34,340 nucleotides of DNA from Gammaproteobacteria bacterium (GTDB lineage Bacteria > Pseudomonadota > Gammaproteobacteria > Steroidobacterales > Steroidobacteraceae), in the NCBI GenBank assembly GCA_030038755.1, contig JASHSK010000132.1, forward strand, positions 1-34,340, in the 5' to 3' direction. This document shows, piece by piece, positions 9,164-20,397 of the stretch (the stretch's first letter is position 1; every line of letters starts with the position of its first letter). The position numbers and the translations under genes were made by a program. The notes under the pieces are model-generated. The model had not been told where the DNA came from. It searched no databases and saw only the letters and a program-made list of their open reading frames with translations.

Positions 9164-9169
9164 TATAAT
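9164..9169 (+). promoter_or_regulatory. Candidate -10 element (TATAAT) for the DUF1820-purL operon
   Basis: A consensus TATAAT stands out in a GC-rich divergent intergenic region (9109-9216), 47 nt before the DUF1820 start codon. No convincing -35 hexamer occurs at 16-18 nt upstream. The near-palindromic ATATAAT could also serve the divergent FHA gene. Confidence 0.5.
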
Positions 9170-9216
9170 GGGGGTGCAACGTACCGAGCGCAGACTGCCT
9201 CGCCCGCACTGAAACG

Positions 9217-9564
9217 ATGGCATCGAACCATATCTTCAAGATTATCTTCGTGAACCAGAGCAAGGTTTACGAGGTTTATGCACGCAAAGTCAGCCACGGT
9301 TCGCTGTTCGGCTTCGTGGAGATCGAAGAGCTGGTGTTCGGGGGGCGCTCCTCGGTGGTACTGGATCCGGCCGAGGAGCGCATCAAGACCGAGTTCGCGG
9401 GCGTGAAACGCACCTACCTGCCGCTGCAGGCCGTCATCCGCATCGACGAGGTACGAGCGCACGGGGTCAGCAAGATCACGGCGCTCGAGGGCACCAACGT
9501 GGCGCACTTCCCCGTACCGCTGCTGCCGCCTTCGGGCTCGGACCCGGGGTCGAAGAAATCCTGA
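9217..9564 (+). CDS. DUF1820 family protein
   Basis: A 115-residue soluble protein recognised as DUF1820 from [25 protein letters not shown] (first residues), [14 protein letters not shown] and [16 protein letters not shown]. The biochemical role is unknown. Its stop codon overlaps the purL start (TGATG, 9562-9566), so translation of the two is probably coupled and they share a promoter. The tail is a short Ser/Gly/Pro/Lys segment. Confidence is high that the gene is real; no function is assigned. Confidence 0.9.
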   Translation: MASNHIFKIIFVNQSKVYEVYARKVSHGSLFGFVEIEELVFGGRSSVVLDPAEERIKTEFAGVKRTYLPLQAVIRIDEVRAHGVSKITALEGTNVAHFPVPLLPPSGSDPGSKKS

Positions 9565-12500
9565 TGCTCTCATTGCCGGGCTCGCGGGCGCTGTCGGACT
9601 TCCGCCTCGCCCGCCTGCTCGCGCGGCTGCGGGCGATCGACCCCGCGGTCGTCGCCGTGCAGGCGCACTTCGAGTACTTCGTGGACTGCGCTCATGCGCT
9701 CGACGCACACGAGCACGCGCGGCTCGTCGCGCTGCTGGATGACGGGGGCGGCCGCCGCGCCGGCGCCGCGCCGGCCATGCCCGCCGCGCCGACCATGCCG
9801 GCCACGCCCGCCATGCCGGGCCTGGCCGACCCGGCAGATCCGGCGTCAGAGCTCGTGCTGCTGGTCGTGCCGCGACCCGGGACGATCTCCCCGTGGTCGA
9901 GCAAGGCGACCGATATCCTGCAGGTGTGCGGACTGTCCGCGGTGCGCCGCGTGGAGCGCGGCGTGCGCTACCTGCTCGGGCTGCGCGCCGAGCGGGCGCT
10001 GCCGGCGGCACGCTGGCGAGCGCTGGCCGCGGCGCTGCACGATCGCATGATCGAGGCGGTGCTCGAGCAGCCCGCCGATGCGGTGCGGCTGTTTGCCGTC
10101 CCGGCGCCCTCTGCCCTGCAGCGGATCGTGCTCGGACGCGGCCGCGAAGCGCTCGAGCAGGCCAACGCGCGGCTCGGCCTCGCGCTCGCGGCCGGGGAGA
10201 TCGATTACCTGCTGGCGACCTTCCACGCGCTCGGCCGGGACCCGACCGACGTGGAGCTGATGATGTTCGCGCAGGCGAACTCCGAGCACTGCCGCCACAA
10301 GATCTTCAACGCGGAGTTCGTGATCGATGGGGTGGCGCAGCCGCGCTCGCTGTTTGCGATGATCCGCAATACGTCGAACAGGGCGCCGGCGGGCTTGCTG
10401 TCCGCCTATCGCGACAATGCGGCGGTCATCGAGGGCACGCCGGCGACGCGCTGGTTTCCGGATCCGGGCAGCGGGATCTACCGCGGTCGCGATGAGCTCG
10501 TGGACATTCTGATGAAGGTCGAGACGCACAACCACCCCACCGCGATCTCGCCGTTTCCGGGAGCGGCCACCGGCGCGGGCGGGGAGATTCGCGATGAAGG
10601 GGCGGTGGGCCGCGGTGCCAAGCCGAAGGCCGGCCTGGTCGGCTTTTCCGTCTCACACCTGCGCATTCCGGACTTCGAGCAACCGTGGGAGCGCAGCATC
10701 GGGGAGAGCCCGCGCCTCGCCTCGGCGCTGCAGATCATGCTCGAGGGGCCGATCGGTGCGGCGGCGTTCAACAACGAATTCGGGCGTCCGGGCGTATGCG
10801 GCTATTTCCGCACACTGGAAACGCAGCTGCCGGCAGATCCGCCCGAGCGCTGGCGAGGCTATCACAAGCCCATCATGCTGGCGGGCGGGGTCGGTAACGT
10901 ACGGCGCGTCCATGTCCACAAGCGCGCCGCCGGCGCCGGGGCGCAGCTGGTGCTGCTCGGCGGACCAGCGATGCTGATCGGACTGGGCGGGGGAGCGGCT
11001 TCCTCGCTTGGCAGCGGCAGCTCGGAGGAGCAGCTCGACTTCGCCTCGGTACAGCGCGGCAACCCGGAGATGCAGCGGCGCGCGCAGGAGGTCATTGATC
11101 GCTGCTGGGCGCTGGGCGAGGACAATCCGATCGAGCTGATCCACGACGTCGGCGCCGGGGGGCTGTCGAACGCGGTGCCCGAGGCGGTGGCGCAGGGACA
11201 GAGCGGCGCGCAGGTGGAGCTGCGCGCGGTACCGAGCGCCGAGCCGGGCATGTCGCCTCTGGAGCTGTGGTGCAACGAGGCGCAGGAGCGCTACGTGCTG
11301 GTGGTGCGCGCCGCGGCGCTGCCGCGCCTCACGGCGATCGCCGCGCGCGAGCGCTGTCCGCTCGCGGTGATCGGCGAGCTGACCGGCGATGGGCAGCTGA
11401 AGGTACACGACCGGCGCTTCGATAACGACCCGGTGGACATGCCCATCGAAGCGCTGCTGGGCGCGCCCCCGCGCATGCGCCGCGTGGTCCACAGTCGCCC
11501 GCCGCCCGCGGCGCCAGCGCCCGGGTGGCTCGCGGCCGTCGACGTGCGCGAGGCTCTCTACCGGGTGCTGCGCCTGCCCGCGGTGGCGGACAAGGGTTTC
11601 CTGATCACGATCGGGGATCGCACGGTGGGAGGATTGGTCAGCCGCGACCAGCTCGTCGGGCCCTGGCAGGTGCCCGTGTCCGACGTGGCCGTGACGCTGG
11701 CGGACTATCATCACCACGCCGGCGAGGCGCTGGCGCTCGGTGAGCGCACTCCGGCGGCGCTGCTGGATGCGCCGGCCTCCGCGCGGCTGGCGGTGGCCGA
11801 GGCGCTCACCAACATCCTCGCCGCCGATGTCGGGCAGCTGTCGGACGTGCGGCTGTCGGCCAATTGGATGGCCGCCTGTGGCGAGGACGGGGAAGACGCG
11901 GCGCTGTACGCGGCGGTGCGCGCCATCGGCGAGGAGTTCTGCCCGGCGCTCGGCATCGCCATCCCGGTCGGCAAGGACTCGCTGTCGATGCGCACTTCGT
12001 GGAGCGCCGAGGGGCGCGAGCGCACGGTGCTCGCCCCCGTGTCGCTGATCGTGTCGGCATTTGCTCCGGTGCGCGATGTACGCCGCACGTTGACGCCGGT
12101 CCTGCAGCGCAGCGGCCCATCGAGCCTGCTGCTCGTCGATCTCTCGCGCGGTCGCCACCGTCTGGGCGGCAGCGCGCTCGCGCAGGTGTTCGGCGAGCGC
12201 GGTGGAGAGTGCGCGGACGCGGAGGCGCCGCCGCTGGCGGCCTTCGCGGCGGCGATCATCGAGCTGCGGGAGCGCGGCGCGCTGCTCGCCTACCACGATC
12301 GCTCCGACGGCGGCGTGTTCGTGACGCTCGTGGAGATGGCATTCGCCGGACACTGCGGGCTGGACGTACAGCTGCCGGCAGGTGACGGCGCGCCGCTGGC
12401 GGTGCTGTTTGCCGAGGAGCCGGGAGCGGTGCTGCAGGTCGCGGCCGCCGAGGAGTCGCTGGTGCTCGACTGCCTGACGCGCCATGGACTCGCGCAGTGC

Positions 12501-13532
12501 GTGCAGCGCATCGGCTCGCCGCAGGCCGCCATGCGCGTGCGAATCCGCGTCGGCGATACCGTGATCGACGAGGACTGGGTGGCGCTGCGCCGCGCCTGGT
12601 CGCAGACCTCGTATCACATGCGGCGGCTGCGCGATGATCCGCAGTGCGCCGAGGAAGAGCTCGCCGCGCAGCTGGACGTCGCCGATCCGGGCCTGAGCGT
12701 GCGATTGAGTTTCGATGCCGATGAGGACATCGCCGCGCCGTTCGTGACGCGCGGGACGCGGCCGCGCGTCGCGGTGCTGCGCGAGCAGGGCGTCAACAGC
12801 CAGGTGGAGATGGCCGCGGCGCTGGATCAGGCCGGCTTCGAGGCGCACGACGTGCACATGACCGACCTGCTCGGCGGGCAAAGCAGCCTCGCGCGGTTCG
12901 TCGGACTGGTGGCGTGTGGCGGCTTTTCCTATGGCGACGTGCTCGGGGCGGGCGGCGGCTGGGCGCGCTCCATTCTGTTCCACGAGCGCACGCGCGAGCA
13001 GATCGCCGCCTTCTTTGCGCGCCCCGATACCTTTGCGCTCGGCGTCTGTAACGGTTGCCAGATGCTCGCACTCATCAAGGAGCTGATCCCCGGGGCGCAG
13101 TCCTGGCCGCGATTTCTGCGTAATCGCAGCGAGCAGTTCGAGGCGCGCTTCGGCATGGTGCGTGTCGAGCGTTCACCCTCGGTGCTGCTGCGGGGCATGC
13201 ACGACTCGCAGCTGCCGATCGCGATCTCGCACGGCGAGGGCCGGGCCGAGTTCGCGAGCGAGGCGGCGCTGCGAGAGTGCCTGCAGGGTGGACTGGTGGC
13301 ACTGCGTTACCTGGACACGCGCGGAGAACCCGCCACGAGCTATCCGGCCAATCCAAACGGCGCGGTGCAGGCGATCGCGGCGCTCACCACGCCGGACGGA
13401 CGCGTGACCGTGACCATGCCGCATCCCGAGCGCGTCTATCGAAATGCGCAGAACTCCTGGCACCCGCGCGGCGCGGGCGAGCACAGTGGGTGGATGCGCC
13501 TATTCCGTAATGCTCGCGCCTGGGTGGGCTGA
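9564..13532 (+). CDS. purL: Phosphoribosylformylglycinamidine synthase (single-chain PurL)
   Basis: A 1322-residue enzyme that converts FGAR, glutamine and ATP to FGAM in purine synthesis. It follows the E. coli-type long form throughout. [12 protein letters not shown] marks the N-terminal domain, [16 protein letters not shown] and [20 protein letters not shown] the catalytic part, and [14 protein letters not shown] and GLGGGAASS also match. The C-terminal class I glutaminase has the nucleophile Cys in GVCNGCQM and the His-Glu in [10 protein letters not shown] low-complexity insert with an 18-bp repeat (9774-9821) replaces a short loop before VVPRPGTIS. The 3' end overlaps the convergent DUF4145 gene by 33 bp. 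Confidence 0.98.
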   Translation: MLSLPGSRALSDFRLARLLARLRAIDPAVVAVQAHFEYFVDCAHALDAHEHARLVALLDDGGGRRAGAAPAMPAAPTMPATPAMPGLADPADPASELVLLVVPRPGTISPWSSKATDILQVCGLSAVRRVERGVRYLLGLRAERALPAARWRALAAALHDRMIEAVLEQPADAVRLFAVPAPSALQRIVLGRGREALEQANARLGLALAAGEIDYLLATFHALGRDPTDVELMMFAQANSEHCRHKIFNAEFVIDGVAQPRSLFAMIRNTSNRAPAGLLSAYRDNAAVIEGTPATRWFPDPGSGIYRGRDELVDILMKVETHNHPTAISPFPGAATGAGGEIRDEGAVGRGAKPKAGLVGFSVSHLRIPDFEQPWERSIGESPRLASALQIMLEGPIGAAAFNNEFGRPGVCGYFRTLETQLPADPPERWRGYHKPIMLAGGVGNVRRVHVHKRAAGAGAQLVLLGGPAMLIGLGGGAASSLGSGSSEEQLDFASVQRGNPEMQRRAQEVIDRCWALGEDNPIELIHDVGAGGLSNAVPEAVAQGQSGAQVELRAVPSAEPGMSPLELWCNEAQERYVLVVRAAALPRLTAIAARERCPLAVIGELTGDGQLKVHDRRFDNDPVDMPIEALLGAPPRMRRVVHSRPPPAAPAPGWLAAVDVREALYRVLRLPAVADKGFLITIGDRTVGGLVSRDQLVGPWQVPVSDVAVTLADYHHHAGEALALGERTPAALLDAPASARLAVAEALTNILAADVGQLSDVRLSANWMAACGEDGEDAALYAAVRAIGEEFCPALGIAIPVGKDSLSMRTSWSAEGRERTVLAPVSLIVSAFAPVRDVRRTLTPVLQRSGPSSLLLVDLSRGRHRLGGSALAQVFGERGGECADAEAPPLAAFAAAIIELRERGALLAYHDRSDGGVFVTLVEMAFAGHCGLDVQLPAGDGAPLAVLFAEEPGAVLQVAAAEESLVLDCLTRHGLAQCVQRIGSPQAAMRVRIRVGDTVIDEDWVALRRAWSQTSYHMRRLRDDPQCAEEELAAQLDVADPGLSVRLSFDADEDIAAPFVTRGTRPRVAVLREQGVNSQVEMAAALDQAGFEAHDVHMTDLLGGQSSLARFVGLVACGGFSYGDVLGAGGGWARSILFHERTREQIAAFFARPDTFALGVCNGCQMLALIKELIPGAQSWPRFLRNRSEQFEARFGMVRVERSPSVLLRGMHDSQLPIAISHGEGRAEFASEAALRECLQGGLVALRYLDTRGEPATSYPANPNGAVQAIAALTTPDGRVTVTMPHPERVYRNAQNSWHPRGAGEHSGWMRLFRNARAWVG
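9774..9821 (+). repeat. 18-bp in-frame repeat inside purL
   Basis: Two 18-bp units plus a partial third encode [12 protein letters not shown] and AMPG. They fall within an insertion between the PurL N-terminal helices and the conserved [10 protein letters not shown] segment, in a place where E. coli PurL has only a short loop. Confidence 0.75.
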
Positions 13533-14393
13533 AGAGCCGGCCACGTCTGCGCGTAGTGCCTCTCGCTCGGTGCCGGCGCGGTCGCCGCCGGTGCGTTCGC
13601 TGCTGCCGCCGCCGCCGCCGCGTTCGCTGCCGCCGCGATCGGCCTGCTCGGAGAAGAAGCGGCGCACGACCATCGCCTGCTGCAATCGTCCCTTGCGCAC
13701 GTAGGCCTGGTAGAGCAGGTCCTTCATCACTTCCAGCAGCAGTCCCGCCTGATCGTCGTCCAGCAGCGGCAACCCGGGATCGGCGTCGCTGCCGAATATC
13801 ACGCGCTTGAGTGACGAGAAGCTCTGCGTATCGATCTGCGCCATGTCACGCAGCTCGTTGAGCTGATCGAACAGCCGCAACTTGCCGCCTTCTCCGAGCA
13901 TATCGAACACCGCCTGCATCGTGCGGCGACACAGGCTGCAGAATGCGTTGAAGGCGCCGTGCGAGTAGCACAGCAGCGCCTCGCGGAACAGCGTCTCCAC
14001 CGTCTCGGGCAGATAGGTGAAGCTGAACTTCTCGCGCGGCCGCTCGATCTCGGTGAACTGCGCGGACAGTTCGACGCGCTGCGCGCCGTAGTCGCGCACC
14101 GTGAAGCGCAGGAAGATCGGTGAGTTGCAGGCATCGCAGCGATACACGAGGCCGATCTGCCGGGGCCGGTGTGTGCTGAGCTCCGCAAAGCGCGGTACCG
14201 CCAACGGAGTGATGTGCGCGAACACCAGGCAATGCGGGCACGTGAGCGCGAGGCTCTGTGCCTGATCGTGAACCAGGCGATCGCTGCTGTCGATGTAGAC
14301 CGCCACCGGCAAATCCAACTGAATGATAGGAGACGAGTTTAGCCCAATGCGACGCGCTGCCGTATCGGCGCGCCGTCCCGGCGTATGGAACAT
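13500..14393 (-). CDS. DUF4145 domain-containing protein with zinc-ribbon-like CxxC pairs
   Basis: A 297-residue soluble protein. CPHC (about residue 45) and CDAC (about residue 79) look like the two halves of a zinc ribbon. The downstream helical region ([27 protein letters not shown] and [13 protein letters not shown]) matches DUF4145, a domain often found in restriction- or defence-associated and uncharacterised proteins. The tail is a Gly/Ser/Arg-rich low-complexity run. I took the ATG at 14393, but no ribosome site supports it and a start near the VAVYID strand is possible. It lies downstream of ettA on the same strand with 167 nt between. No function can be assigned. Confidence 0.72.
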   Translation of the reverse strand: MFHTPGRRADTAARRIGLNSSPIIQLDLPVAVYIDSSDRLVHDQAQSLALTCPHCLVFAHITPLAVPRFAELSTHRPRQIGLVYRCDACNSPIFLRFTVRDYGAQRVELSAQFTEIERPREKFSFTYLPETVETLFREALLCYSHGAFNAFCSLCRRTMQAVFDMLGEGGKLRLFDQLNELRDMAQIDTQSFSSLKRVIFGSDADPGLPLLDDDQAGLLLEVMKDLLYQAYVRKGRLQQAMVVRRFFSEQADRGGSERGGGGGSSERTGGDRAGTEREALRADVAGSSAHPGASITE

Positions 14394-14560
14394 AATGTGG
14401 CGCCGCGTGCCGTTGGCGCGGCGCCATTGCACATAACGCGAACCCCCAGCGGGCGCGGCCGTCGGCCGCAGGGGCCGGCGATCACCGGCCGGGGGGGCCA
14501 TGCCTGCACGGCCGATCAGCGCCGTACGCGGCTCGTGCAGCGCTACGGGCGGCCGCAGGC
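14394..14560. other. Intergenic region between ettA and the DUF4145 gene
   Basis: The 167-bp gap holds GC-rich inverted repeats, including GGCCGG (14473-14478) / CCGGCC (14485-14490) with a 6-nt loop. This could fold in the ettA 3' transcript, but no T-run follows. No gene is visible here. Confidence 0.3.
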
Positions 14561-16234
14561 TCAGCCGGTCAGCTTGCGGTACTTGATCCGGTGCGGCTGT
14601 GTGGCCTGTTCGCCACGCCGGCGCTGCAGGTCAGCCAGGTAGTCCTGAAAGTTGCCCTCGAACCAGATCACCTCGGAATCGCCTTCGAACGCGAGCACGT
14701 GCGTGGCGATGCGATCGAGGAACCAGCGGTCGTGCGAGATCACCACCGCGCAGCCGGGGAAGTTCAGCAGCGCTTCCTCCAGAGCCCGCAGGGTCTCGAC
14801 GTCCAGATCGTTGGTCGGCTCGTCGAGCAGCAGCACGTTGGCACCGGAACGCAACACCTTGGCGAGATGCACGCGGTTGCGCTCACCGCCCGACAGCTCC
14901 CCGATGTGCTGCTGCTGCTGCGAGCCCTTGAAGTTGAAGCGGCCGACGTACCCGCGCGAGGGCGTCTCGTAGCCGTCCACGCGAATGACGTCCAGGCCGC
15001 CGGAGATCTCTTCCCAGACGGTCTTGGAATCATCGAGCGCGTGGCGCGACTGATCCACGTAGGCGAGCTTGACGCTCGGGCCGATGCGGATCTGCCCGGC
15101 GTCAGGATGCTCGGCGCCGGTCAGTATGCGGAACAGCGTCGTCTTGCCGGCGCCGTTCGGGCCGATGATGCCCACGATCGCGCCGCGCGGCACGCTGAAG
15201 CTCAGTCGATCGAACAGCAGCCGCTCCCCGAAGGCCTTGCGCAGGCCCTGGGCCTCGATGACCAGCTCGCCCAGCCGCGGCCCGGGCGGGATATAGATCT
15301 CGTTGGTCTCGTTGCGCTCCTGGAATTCGATCGAGGCAAGCTCCTCATAGCGCGCCAGGCGCGCCTTGCTCTTGGCCTGCCGTGCCTTGGGATTGGAGCG
15401 CACCCACTCGAGCTCGTGCGCGATGGACTTCTGGAGTGCCTCGCGCTCACGCTCCTCGAGCGCGAGCCGCTCTTCCTTCTGCTCGAGCCACGAGGAGTAG
15501 TTGCCCTGCCAGGGGATGCCGTGGCCGCGATCCAGTTCCAGAATCCAGCGGGCGACGTTGTCCAGAAAGTAACGGTCGTGCGTGACCGCCACCACGGTGC
15601 TCGGGTACTCCTCCAGATAGTGCTCCAGCCACGCCACCGACTCGGCGTCCAGATGATTGGTCGGTTCGTCCAGCAGCAGCATGTCCGGCTGCGACAACAA
15701 CAGACGGCACAGCGCCACGCGCCGTTTCTCCCCACCCGAGAGCTGACCGATGCGCGTCTCCCAGGGCGGCAGGCGCAGCGCATCCGCCGCGATCTCGAGC
15801 TTGCGCTCGAGCTCCCAGCCGCCGGCCGCATCGATGGCATCCTGCAGGCGGCCCTGTTCCTCGAGCAGACGGTTCATCTGCGCATCGTCCATGGGCTCGG
15901 CGAACTGCTCGCTGATGCGGTTGAAGCGCTCGAGCAGCGCGAAGCTCTCGCCCAGGCCTTCGACGACAACGCCCCGCACGGTGCTGCCTTCATCGAGCTC
16001 CGGTTCCTGGGAAAGGTATCCAACCCTGATCCCCGGCTGCGGGCGAGCCTCCCCATCGATCTGCGTATCGATGCCGGCCATGATGCGCAGCAAAGTGGAT
16101 TTGCCCGCGCCGTTGAGGCCGAGCACGCCGATCTTCGCGCCCGGAAAGAACGACAGGCTGATGTCGCGCAGGATGGTGCGCCTGGGCGGCACCAGCTTCG
16201 AGACCCGATTCATCGTGTAGATGTACTGCGCCAT
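14561..16234 (-). CDS. ettA: Energy-dependent translational throttle protein EttA (ABC-F ATPase)
   Basis: A 557-residue cytoplasmic ABC-F protein that binds the ribosomal E site and gates the first elongation step according to the ATP/ADP ratio. Tandem ATPase domains are present: Walker [10 protein letters not shown] and GPNGAGKTT, signatures LSGGEKRRV and LSGGERNRV, Walker [12 protein letters not shown] and [12 protein letters not shown] charged linker ([16 protein letters not shown]) lies between them. Starting [13 protein letters not shown] and ending near KYRKLTG, it matches EttA along its full length. The start is 126 nt from the divergent HDAC-like gene. Confidence 0.97.
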   Translation of the reverse strand: MAQYIYTMNRVSKLVPPRRTILRDISLSFFPGAKIGVLGLNGAGKSTLLRIMAGIDTQIDGEARPQPGIRVGYLSQEPELDEGSTVRGVVVEGLGESFALLERFNRISEQFAEPMDDAQMNRLLEEQGRLQDAIDAAGGWELERKLEIAADALRLPPWETRIGQLSGGEKRRVALCRLLLSQPDMLLLDEPTNHLDAESVAWLEHYLEEYPSTVVAVTHDRYFLDNVARWILELDRGHGIPWQGNYSSWLEQKEERLALEEREREALQKSIAHELEWVRSNPKARQAKSKARLARYEELASIEFQERNETNEIYIPPGPRLGELVIEAQGLRKAFGERLLFDRLSFSVPRGAIVGIIGPNGAGKTTLFRILTGAEHPDAGQIRIGPSVKLAYVDQSRHALDDSKTVWEEISGGLDVIRVDGYETPSRGYVGRFNFKGSQQQQHIGELSGGERNRVHLAKVLRSGANVLLLDEPTNDLDVETLRALEEALLNFPGCAVVISHDRWFLDRIATHVLAFEGDSEVIWFEGNFQDYLADLQRRRGEQATQPHRIKYRKLTG

Positions 16235-16360
16235 GGATGCGTGTGAGTTGCGTTGCGGATGATGGTTGCGGCGGCGGGCGCATTATGCCGTGCGCCCGCA
16301 GTGGCGGCGATGTGCTATCTTCGCGCGGCATGCCGGCACGGTCGCCGGCCGGGGCGGGGT

Positions 16361-17317
16361 GTGAACGCCAAGGGCGCGGCGGTCGCGGTGGTGCTCGGCG
16401 AGCAGCTGGCTCGCTATGGTTTTCCTTGCGGTCATCCCTTCGGAACCGATCGGCACGCCGCGTTCCAGCGTGAGTTCGAGCAACGCGGCCTGGCGCGCCA
16501 GGTGACGCTGCTCGAGCCGCGCATCGCCAGCGAGGCCGAGCTCGAGCTGTTCCACGCGCCCGAGCACGTGCGCTTCGTGCAGGAGCGCTCCCAGTGCGGT
16601 ACCGGCAGCCTGGATGCGGGCGACACTCCGGCGTTCCGCGGCGTCTACGAGGCGGCCGCCTGCGTGGTCGGCTCCAGCCTGGCGGCGACGCGCTGGATCC
16701 TGGAGGCTCCACGACGCCGCGCGTTCGTTCCGATCGGCGGGCTGCATCACGCAAGGCGCGAGCAGGCCGCGGGGTTTTGCGTGTTCAACGACTGTGGTGT
16801 GGTCGTGGAATACCTGCGGCGCGAGCACGATCTGCGGCGCATCGCCTACGTGGATATCGACGCGCATCACGGTGACGGCGTCTTCTACGCCTTCGAGGAC
16901 GATCCGGAGCTGATCTTCGCCGACGTGCACGAGAGCGGTCACTCGCTCTATCCCGGCACCGGTGCCGCGAGCGAGACCGGTCGCGGCGCGGCGACCGGGA
17001 CCAAGCTCAACGTGCCGCTGCCCGCGGGCGCGGGTGACGAGCAGTTCGATGCCGTGTGGCCGGCCGTGCTGGCGCACGTGGAGCGCTACGCACCGGAGTT
17101 CTTCCTGCTGCAATGTGGGGCCGACAGCATGGCCGGCGATCCGATTACCCATCTGCAGTTCTCCGGCGCCTGTCATGCGCGCGCGGCGCGCGAGCTGTGC
17201 GCACTGGCCGACCGGCTCGGGCACGGGCGCGTGCTCGCCTGCGGCGGCGGCGGCTATGACCGCGGCAATCTGGCGCGCGCCTGGAGCGCGGTCGTCGAGT
17301 CGCTGCTGACGGCGTGA
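16361..17317 (+). CDS. Histone deacetylase family (AcuC/HDAC-like amidohydrolase)
   Basis: A 318-residue zinc amidohydrolase of the HDAC/acetylpolyamine amidohydrolase superfamily, probably removing acyl groups from lysines or polyamines. Active-site segments are intact: [37 protein letters not shown] (charge relay and zinc Asp/His), [11 protein letters not shown] (zinc Asp) and GGGGYD (transition-state Tyr). I chose the GTG at 16361 because homology begins right after it ([22 protein letters not shown]). The frame extends to ATG 16253 with sequence unlike the family. The substrate is unknown and the context does not help. Confidence 0.88.
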   Translation: MNAKGAAVAVVLGEQLARYGFPCGHPFGTDRHAAFQREFEQRGLARQVTLLEPRIASEAELELFHAPEHVRFVQERSQCGTGSLDAGDTPAFRGVYEAAACVVGSSLAATRWILEAPRRRAFVPIGGLHHARREQAAGFCVFNDCGVVVEYLRREHDLRRIAYVDIDAHHGDGVFYAFEDDPELIFADVHESGHSLYPGTGAASETGRGAATGTKLNVPLPAGAGDEQFDAVWPAVLAHVERYAPEFFLLQCGADSMAGDPITHLQFSGACHARAARELCALADRLGHGRVLACGGGGYDRGNLARAWSAVVESLLTA

Positions 17318-17355
17318 GCGCGGCGCGGCCCGCGCGGCCGGCAGAGGCGATCGGT

Positions 17356-17361
17356 TACAAT
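17356..17361 (+). promoter_or_regulatory. Candidate -10 element (TACAAT) for glyA
   Basis: TACAAT sits 42 nt before the glyA ATG, in a gap that otherwise lacks AT-rich hexamers. No clear -35 box accompanies it. It could drive the glyA-nrdR-rib transcript. Confidence 0.4.
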
Positions 17362-17403
17362 GCAGCAGTTCCCTCTGTCTCGCCCTCACACAAGGCAGGT
17401 GCC

Positions 17404-18660
17404 ATGTTTTCCAGCCGGATGCGCATCGCGGACGTCGACGTCGAACTGCAGCGGGCGCTCGACGGCGAACGCGAGCGCCAGGAGACCCACATCGAGCTGA
17501 TCGCCTCGGAGAACTACGCCAGCCCGCGCGTGCTGCAGGCGCAGGGATCGGTGCTGACGAACAAATATGCGGAAGGCTACCCGGGCAAACGCTACTACGG
17601 GGGCTGCGAATTCGTCGATCGGGTCGAGGAGCTCGCCATCGAGCGCGCCAAACGGCTGTTCGGGGCCGACTACGCGAACGTGCAGCCGCACTCGGGCGCG
17701 CAGGCCAACGCCGCGGTGTACCTGGGGCTGCTGGCTCCGGGGGATACCATCCTCGGCATGAGCCTGGATCACGGCGGGCATCTCACGCACGGGGCCAAGG
17801 TCAACTTCTCCGGCAAGCTGTTTCATGCCGTGCAGTACGGCGTGCGGTCCGACACCGGTCTCATCGACTATGAGCAGATCGAGTCGCTGGCGCGCGAGCA
17901 TCAGCCGAAGATGATCGTTGCGGGCTTCTCGGCCTATTCGCGCGTCATCGACTGGCAGCGGCTGCGGCGCGTGGCCGATGCGGTGGGCGCCTGGCTGTTC
18001 GTCGATATGGCGCACGTGGCCGGCCTGGTGGCCGTGGGACTGTACCCAAACCCCGTGCCGTATGCCGACGTGGTGACGACGACCACGCACAAGACACTGC
18101 GCGGCCCGCGCGGCGGACTGATTCTGGCGCGGGCCAACGATGCGGTGACCCGCAAGCTCAATTCCTCGGTGTTCCCGGGCACCCAGGGCGGGCCGCTGAT
18201 GCACGTGATCGCCGCCAAGGCGGTCGCGCTGCAGGAGGCGCTGCAGCCGCAGTTCGCGGAATACCAGCGCCAGGTGCTCGCGAATGCGCGCGCCATGAGC
18301 GCGGCGCTCATGCAGCGCGGCTACGACGTGGTTTCGGGCGGCACCGACAATCATCTCTTTCTGCTGAGCCTCATCGGCCGCGAGATCACCGGCAAGGACG
18401 CCGACGCGGCGCTCGGCGCCGCGTACATCACCGTGAACAAGAATGCCGTACCGAACGATCCGCGGCCGCCGATGGTGGCGAGCGGCCTGCGTCTGGGGAC
18501 GCCCGCATCCACGACGCGTGGCTTTCGCGAAACCGAGTTGCGCGAGGTCGCCGGCTGGATCGCGGATATCCTCGACTCCGGCGGAGCCGCCAGTGCCATC
18601 GAGCGGGTGCGCCCGCAGGTGATCGAGCTGTGCCGGCGTTTCCCGGTTTACGGGGAATGA
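17404..18660 (+). CDS. glyA: Serine hydroxymethyltransferase
   Basis: A 418-residue PLP enzyme interconverting serine plus tetrahydrofolate with glycine plus 5,10-methylene-THF. It is the main one-carbon source feeding purines and thymidylate. Family hallmarks include [57 protein letters not shown] (positions about 200-230, with the PLP lysine in [11 protein letters not shown]) and [13 protein letters not shown]. The ATG at 17404 matches the usual N-terminus ([12 protein letters not shown]). An upstream in-frame extension to 17314 overlaps the previous gene. nrdR follows after 33 nt, the usual gammaproteobacterial order. Confidence 0.98.
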   Translation: MFSSRMRIADVDVELQRALDGERERQETHIELIASENYASPRVLQAQGSVLTNKYAEGYPGKRYYGGCEFVDRVEELAIERAKRLFGADYANVQPHSGAQANAAVYLGLLAPGDTILGMSLDHGGHLTHGAKVNFSGKLFHAVQYGVRSDTGLIDYEQIESLAREHQPKMIVAGFSAYSRVIDWQRLRRVADAVGAWLFVDMAHVAGLVAVGLYPNPVPYADVVTTTTHKTLRGPRGGLILARANDAVTRKLNSSVFPGTQGGPLMHVIAAKAVALQEALQPQFAEYQRQVLANARAMSAALMQRGYDVVSGGTDNHLFLLSLIGREITGKDADAALGAAYITVNKNAVPNDPRPPMVASGLRLGTPASTTRGFRETELREVAGWIADILDSGGAASAIERVRPQVIELCRRFPVYGE

Positions 18661-18693
18661 CGCCGCGGGATTGACAGGGAGCGGAGGCCGTGG

Positions 18694-19263
18694 ATGCGTT
18701 GCCCCTTCTGCGGTCACGATGACACCAAGGTGACGGATTCGCGGCTCGCGGCCGAGGGCGGTCAGGTACGCCGGCGGCGCGAGTGTCTGAGCTGCGGAGA
18801 GCGTTTCACGACGTTCGAGACCGCGGAGCTGCTCATGCCGCGCGTCATCAAGGCCGACGGCAGCCGCGAACCCTTCGACGAGCACAAGCTCAAGGCCGGT
18901 ATGATCAAGGCGCTCGAGAAGCGGCCGGTCGGATCCGATGCGATCGAGCAGGCGGTCGCACGCGTGTGCCACAACCTGCGCGTGCTCGGGGAGCGCGAGG
19001 TGCCGGCGCGCACCATTGGGGAGCTGGTGATGGAGGAACTGCGCCAGCTCGATGAGGTCGCATACGTGCGCTTTGCTTCCGTGTACCGCAGCTTCCAGGA
19101 CGTGGAGGCGTTTCGCGAGGAGATCGAGCAGTTGCGCCATCACCGGCGGCGGCGCGAGGAGAAGGGCGCACAGGACCAGCTGCCATTGCTGCCCGGAGAG
19201 GCGCCACCCGCGGGCAAGGCCCCCGGCGCGCGCAAGCCCTCGCCGGCGGGCTCCAAATCATGA
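18694..19263 (+). CDS. nrdR: Transcriptional repressor NrdR
   Basis: A 189-residue nucleotide-sensing repressor of ribonucleotide reductase genes. The N-terminal zinc ribbon ([13 protein letters not shown], then [10 protein letters not shown]) is followed by an ATP-cone ([21 protein letters not shown] through [13 protein letters not shown]). It is about 30 residues longer than typical because of a Lys/Pro/Gly-rich tail after the ATP-cone. Its stop overlaps the ribD ATG by 4 nt (ATGA), so translation is probably coupled. I see no NrdR boxes in this window. Confidence 0.96.
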   Translation: MRCPFCGHDDTKVTDSRLAAEGGQVRRRRECLSCGERFTTFETAELLMPRVIKADGSREPFDEHKLKAGMIKALEKRPVGSDAIEQAVARVCHNLRVLGEREVPARTIGELVMEELRQLDEVAYVRFASVYRSFQDVEAFREEIEQLRHHRRRREEKGAQDQLPLLPGEAPPAGKAPGARKPSPAGSKS

Positions 19264-20384
19264 GCGAGCCGGACGCCGACGAAGTGCACATGCGCCGGGC
19301 ACTGCAGCTCGCGGCTCGCGGCATGCGCAGCACCGACCCCAATCCGCGCGTAGGCTGCGTGATCGTGCAGCACCGGGGCGGCAGCGAGCAGATCGTCGGG
19401 GAGGGCTGGACGGCCCCCGTGGGCGGTCCGCACGCGGAGGTGCAGGCGCTGCGCGCCGCGGGGCAGGCAGCCGCGGGCGCGACGGTCTATGTGTCGCTCG
19501 AGCCCTGCTCGCACACCGGACGCACCCCACCATGCGCCCAGGCGTTGATCAGCGCCGGCGTGCAGCGGGTCGTCTATGCAGTCGCCGATCCCAATCCGCT
19601 GGTGAACGGCGCGGGCGCGGCGGCGTTGCGCGCGGCCGGCATCCAGGTGCGCGCAGAGCTGCTCGCCGCCGAGTCGCGCGCGCTCAACCCGGGGTTCTTC
19701 AAGCGCATGCAGAGCGGCCTGCCGTGGGTGCGGCTGAAGCTGGCCGCGAGCCTCGACGGTCGCACCGCGCTCGCCGATGGGCGCAGCCGCTGGATCACCG
19801 GCGAGGCGGCGCGCGCCGACGTACAGCAGTTTCGCGCGCGCAGCTCCGTGGTGCTCACCGGCAGTGGCACGGTGCTCGCCGACGATCCGGCGCTGAACGT
19901 GCGCCTGCCGGACACGACACGCCAGCCGCTGCGGGTGCTGCTCGACGGCGCGCTGCGCGTCTCACCGGACGCGCGCATCTTCGACCCTCCGCAGGAAGCG
20001 CTGGTTTTCACCGCCAGCGCCGACGCGGCGCGCCGCGCGGCGCTCGAGCGCCGTGGCGTGCGCGTGGAGACGGCGGCGACGGCGGCCGACGGGCACCTGG
20101 CCCTCGGTGCCATCCTGCGCCGCCTGGCGGAGCTGCAGGCCAATGAGATCTGGGTCGAAGCCGGTGCGCAGCTCGCGGGCGCCTGGCTGCGCGCACAGCT
20201 GATCGATGAGCTGGTCATCTACCTGGCTCCGCGGCTGCTCGGCCCCGCGGCCCGTCCGCTGCTGCAACTGCCGGATCCTGCGACGCTGGCGCACGCACTG
20301 CGTTTGCGCTTCACCGACTGCGCGCGCGTGGGCGAGGACCTGCGCCTGCTCGCGCAACCCCTGCCGCCCATGGCGGCGGCCTAG
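19260..20384 (+). CDS. ribD: Bifunctional riboflavin biosynthesis deaminase/reductase RibD
   Basis: A 374-residue enzyme. The N-terminal domain deaminates the pyrimidine ring of the GTP cyclohydrolase II product, and the C-terminal domain reduces the ribose side chain. The zinc deaminase motif is HAEVQAL plus [15 protein letters not shown]. The reductase part begins at [18 protein letters not shown] and includes [21 protein letters not shown]. It overlaps nrdR by 4 nt and is 13 nt from ribE. Confidence 0.97.
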   Translation: MSEPDADEVHMRRALQLAARGMRSTDPNPRVGCVIVQHRGGSEQIVGEGWTAPVGGPHAEVQALRAAGQAAAGATVYVSLEPCSHTGRTPPCAQALISAGVQRVVYAVADPNPLVNGAGAAALRAAGIQVRAELLAAESRALNPGFFKRMQSGLPWVRLKLAASLDGRTALADGRSRWITGEAARADVQQFRARSSVVLTGSGTVLADDPALNVRLPDTTRQPLRVLLDGALRVSPDARIFDPPQEALVFTASADAARRAALERRGVRVETAATAADGHLALGAILRRLAELQANEIWVEAGAQLAGAWLRAQLIDELVIYLAPRLLGPAARPLLQLPDPATLAHALRLRFTDCARVGEDLRLLAQPLPPMAAA

Positions 20385-20397
20385 GCGCAGTCAGGCG

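Noticed and set aside
9109-10011. 900-bp N-terminal extension of the FHA-domain frame
   Set aside because: It runs antisense through DUF1820 and purL, is Arg/Ala-rich low complexity, and the FHA fold begins at GTG 9108.
10653-12983. 776-codon minus-strand open frame
   Set aside because: It lies wholly antisense to purL, whose protein matches its family throughout. High GC leaves the opposite strand open.
17386-19143. 585-codon minus-strand frame
   Set aside because: Antisense to glyA and nrdR, composition typical of a shadow frame.
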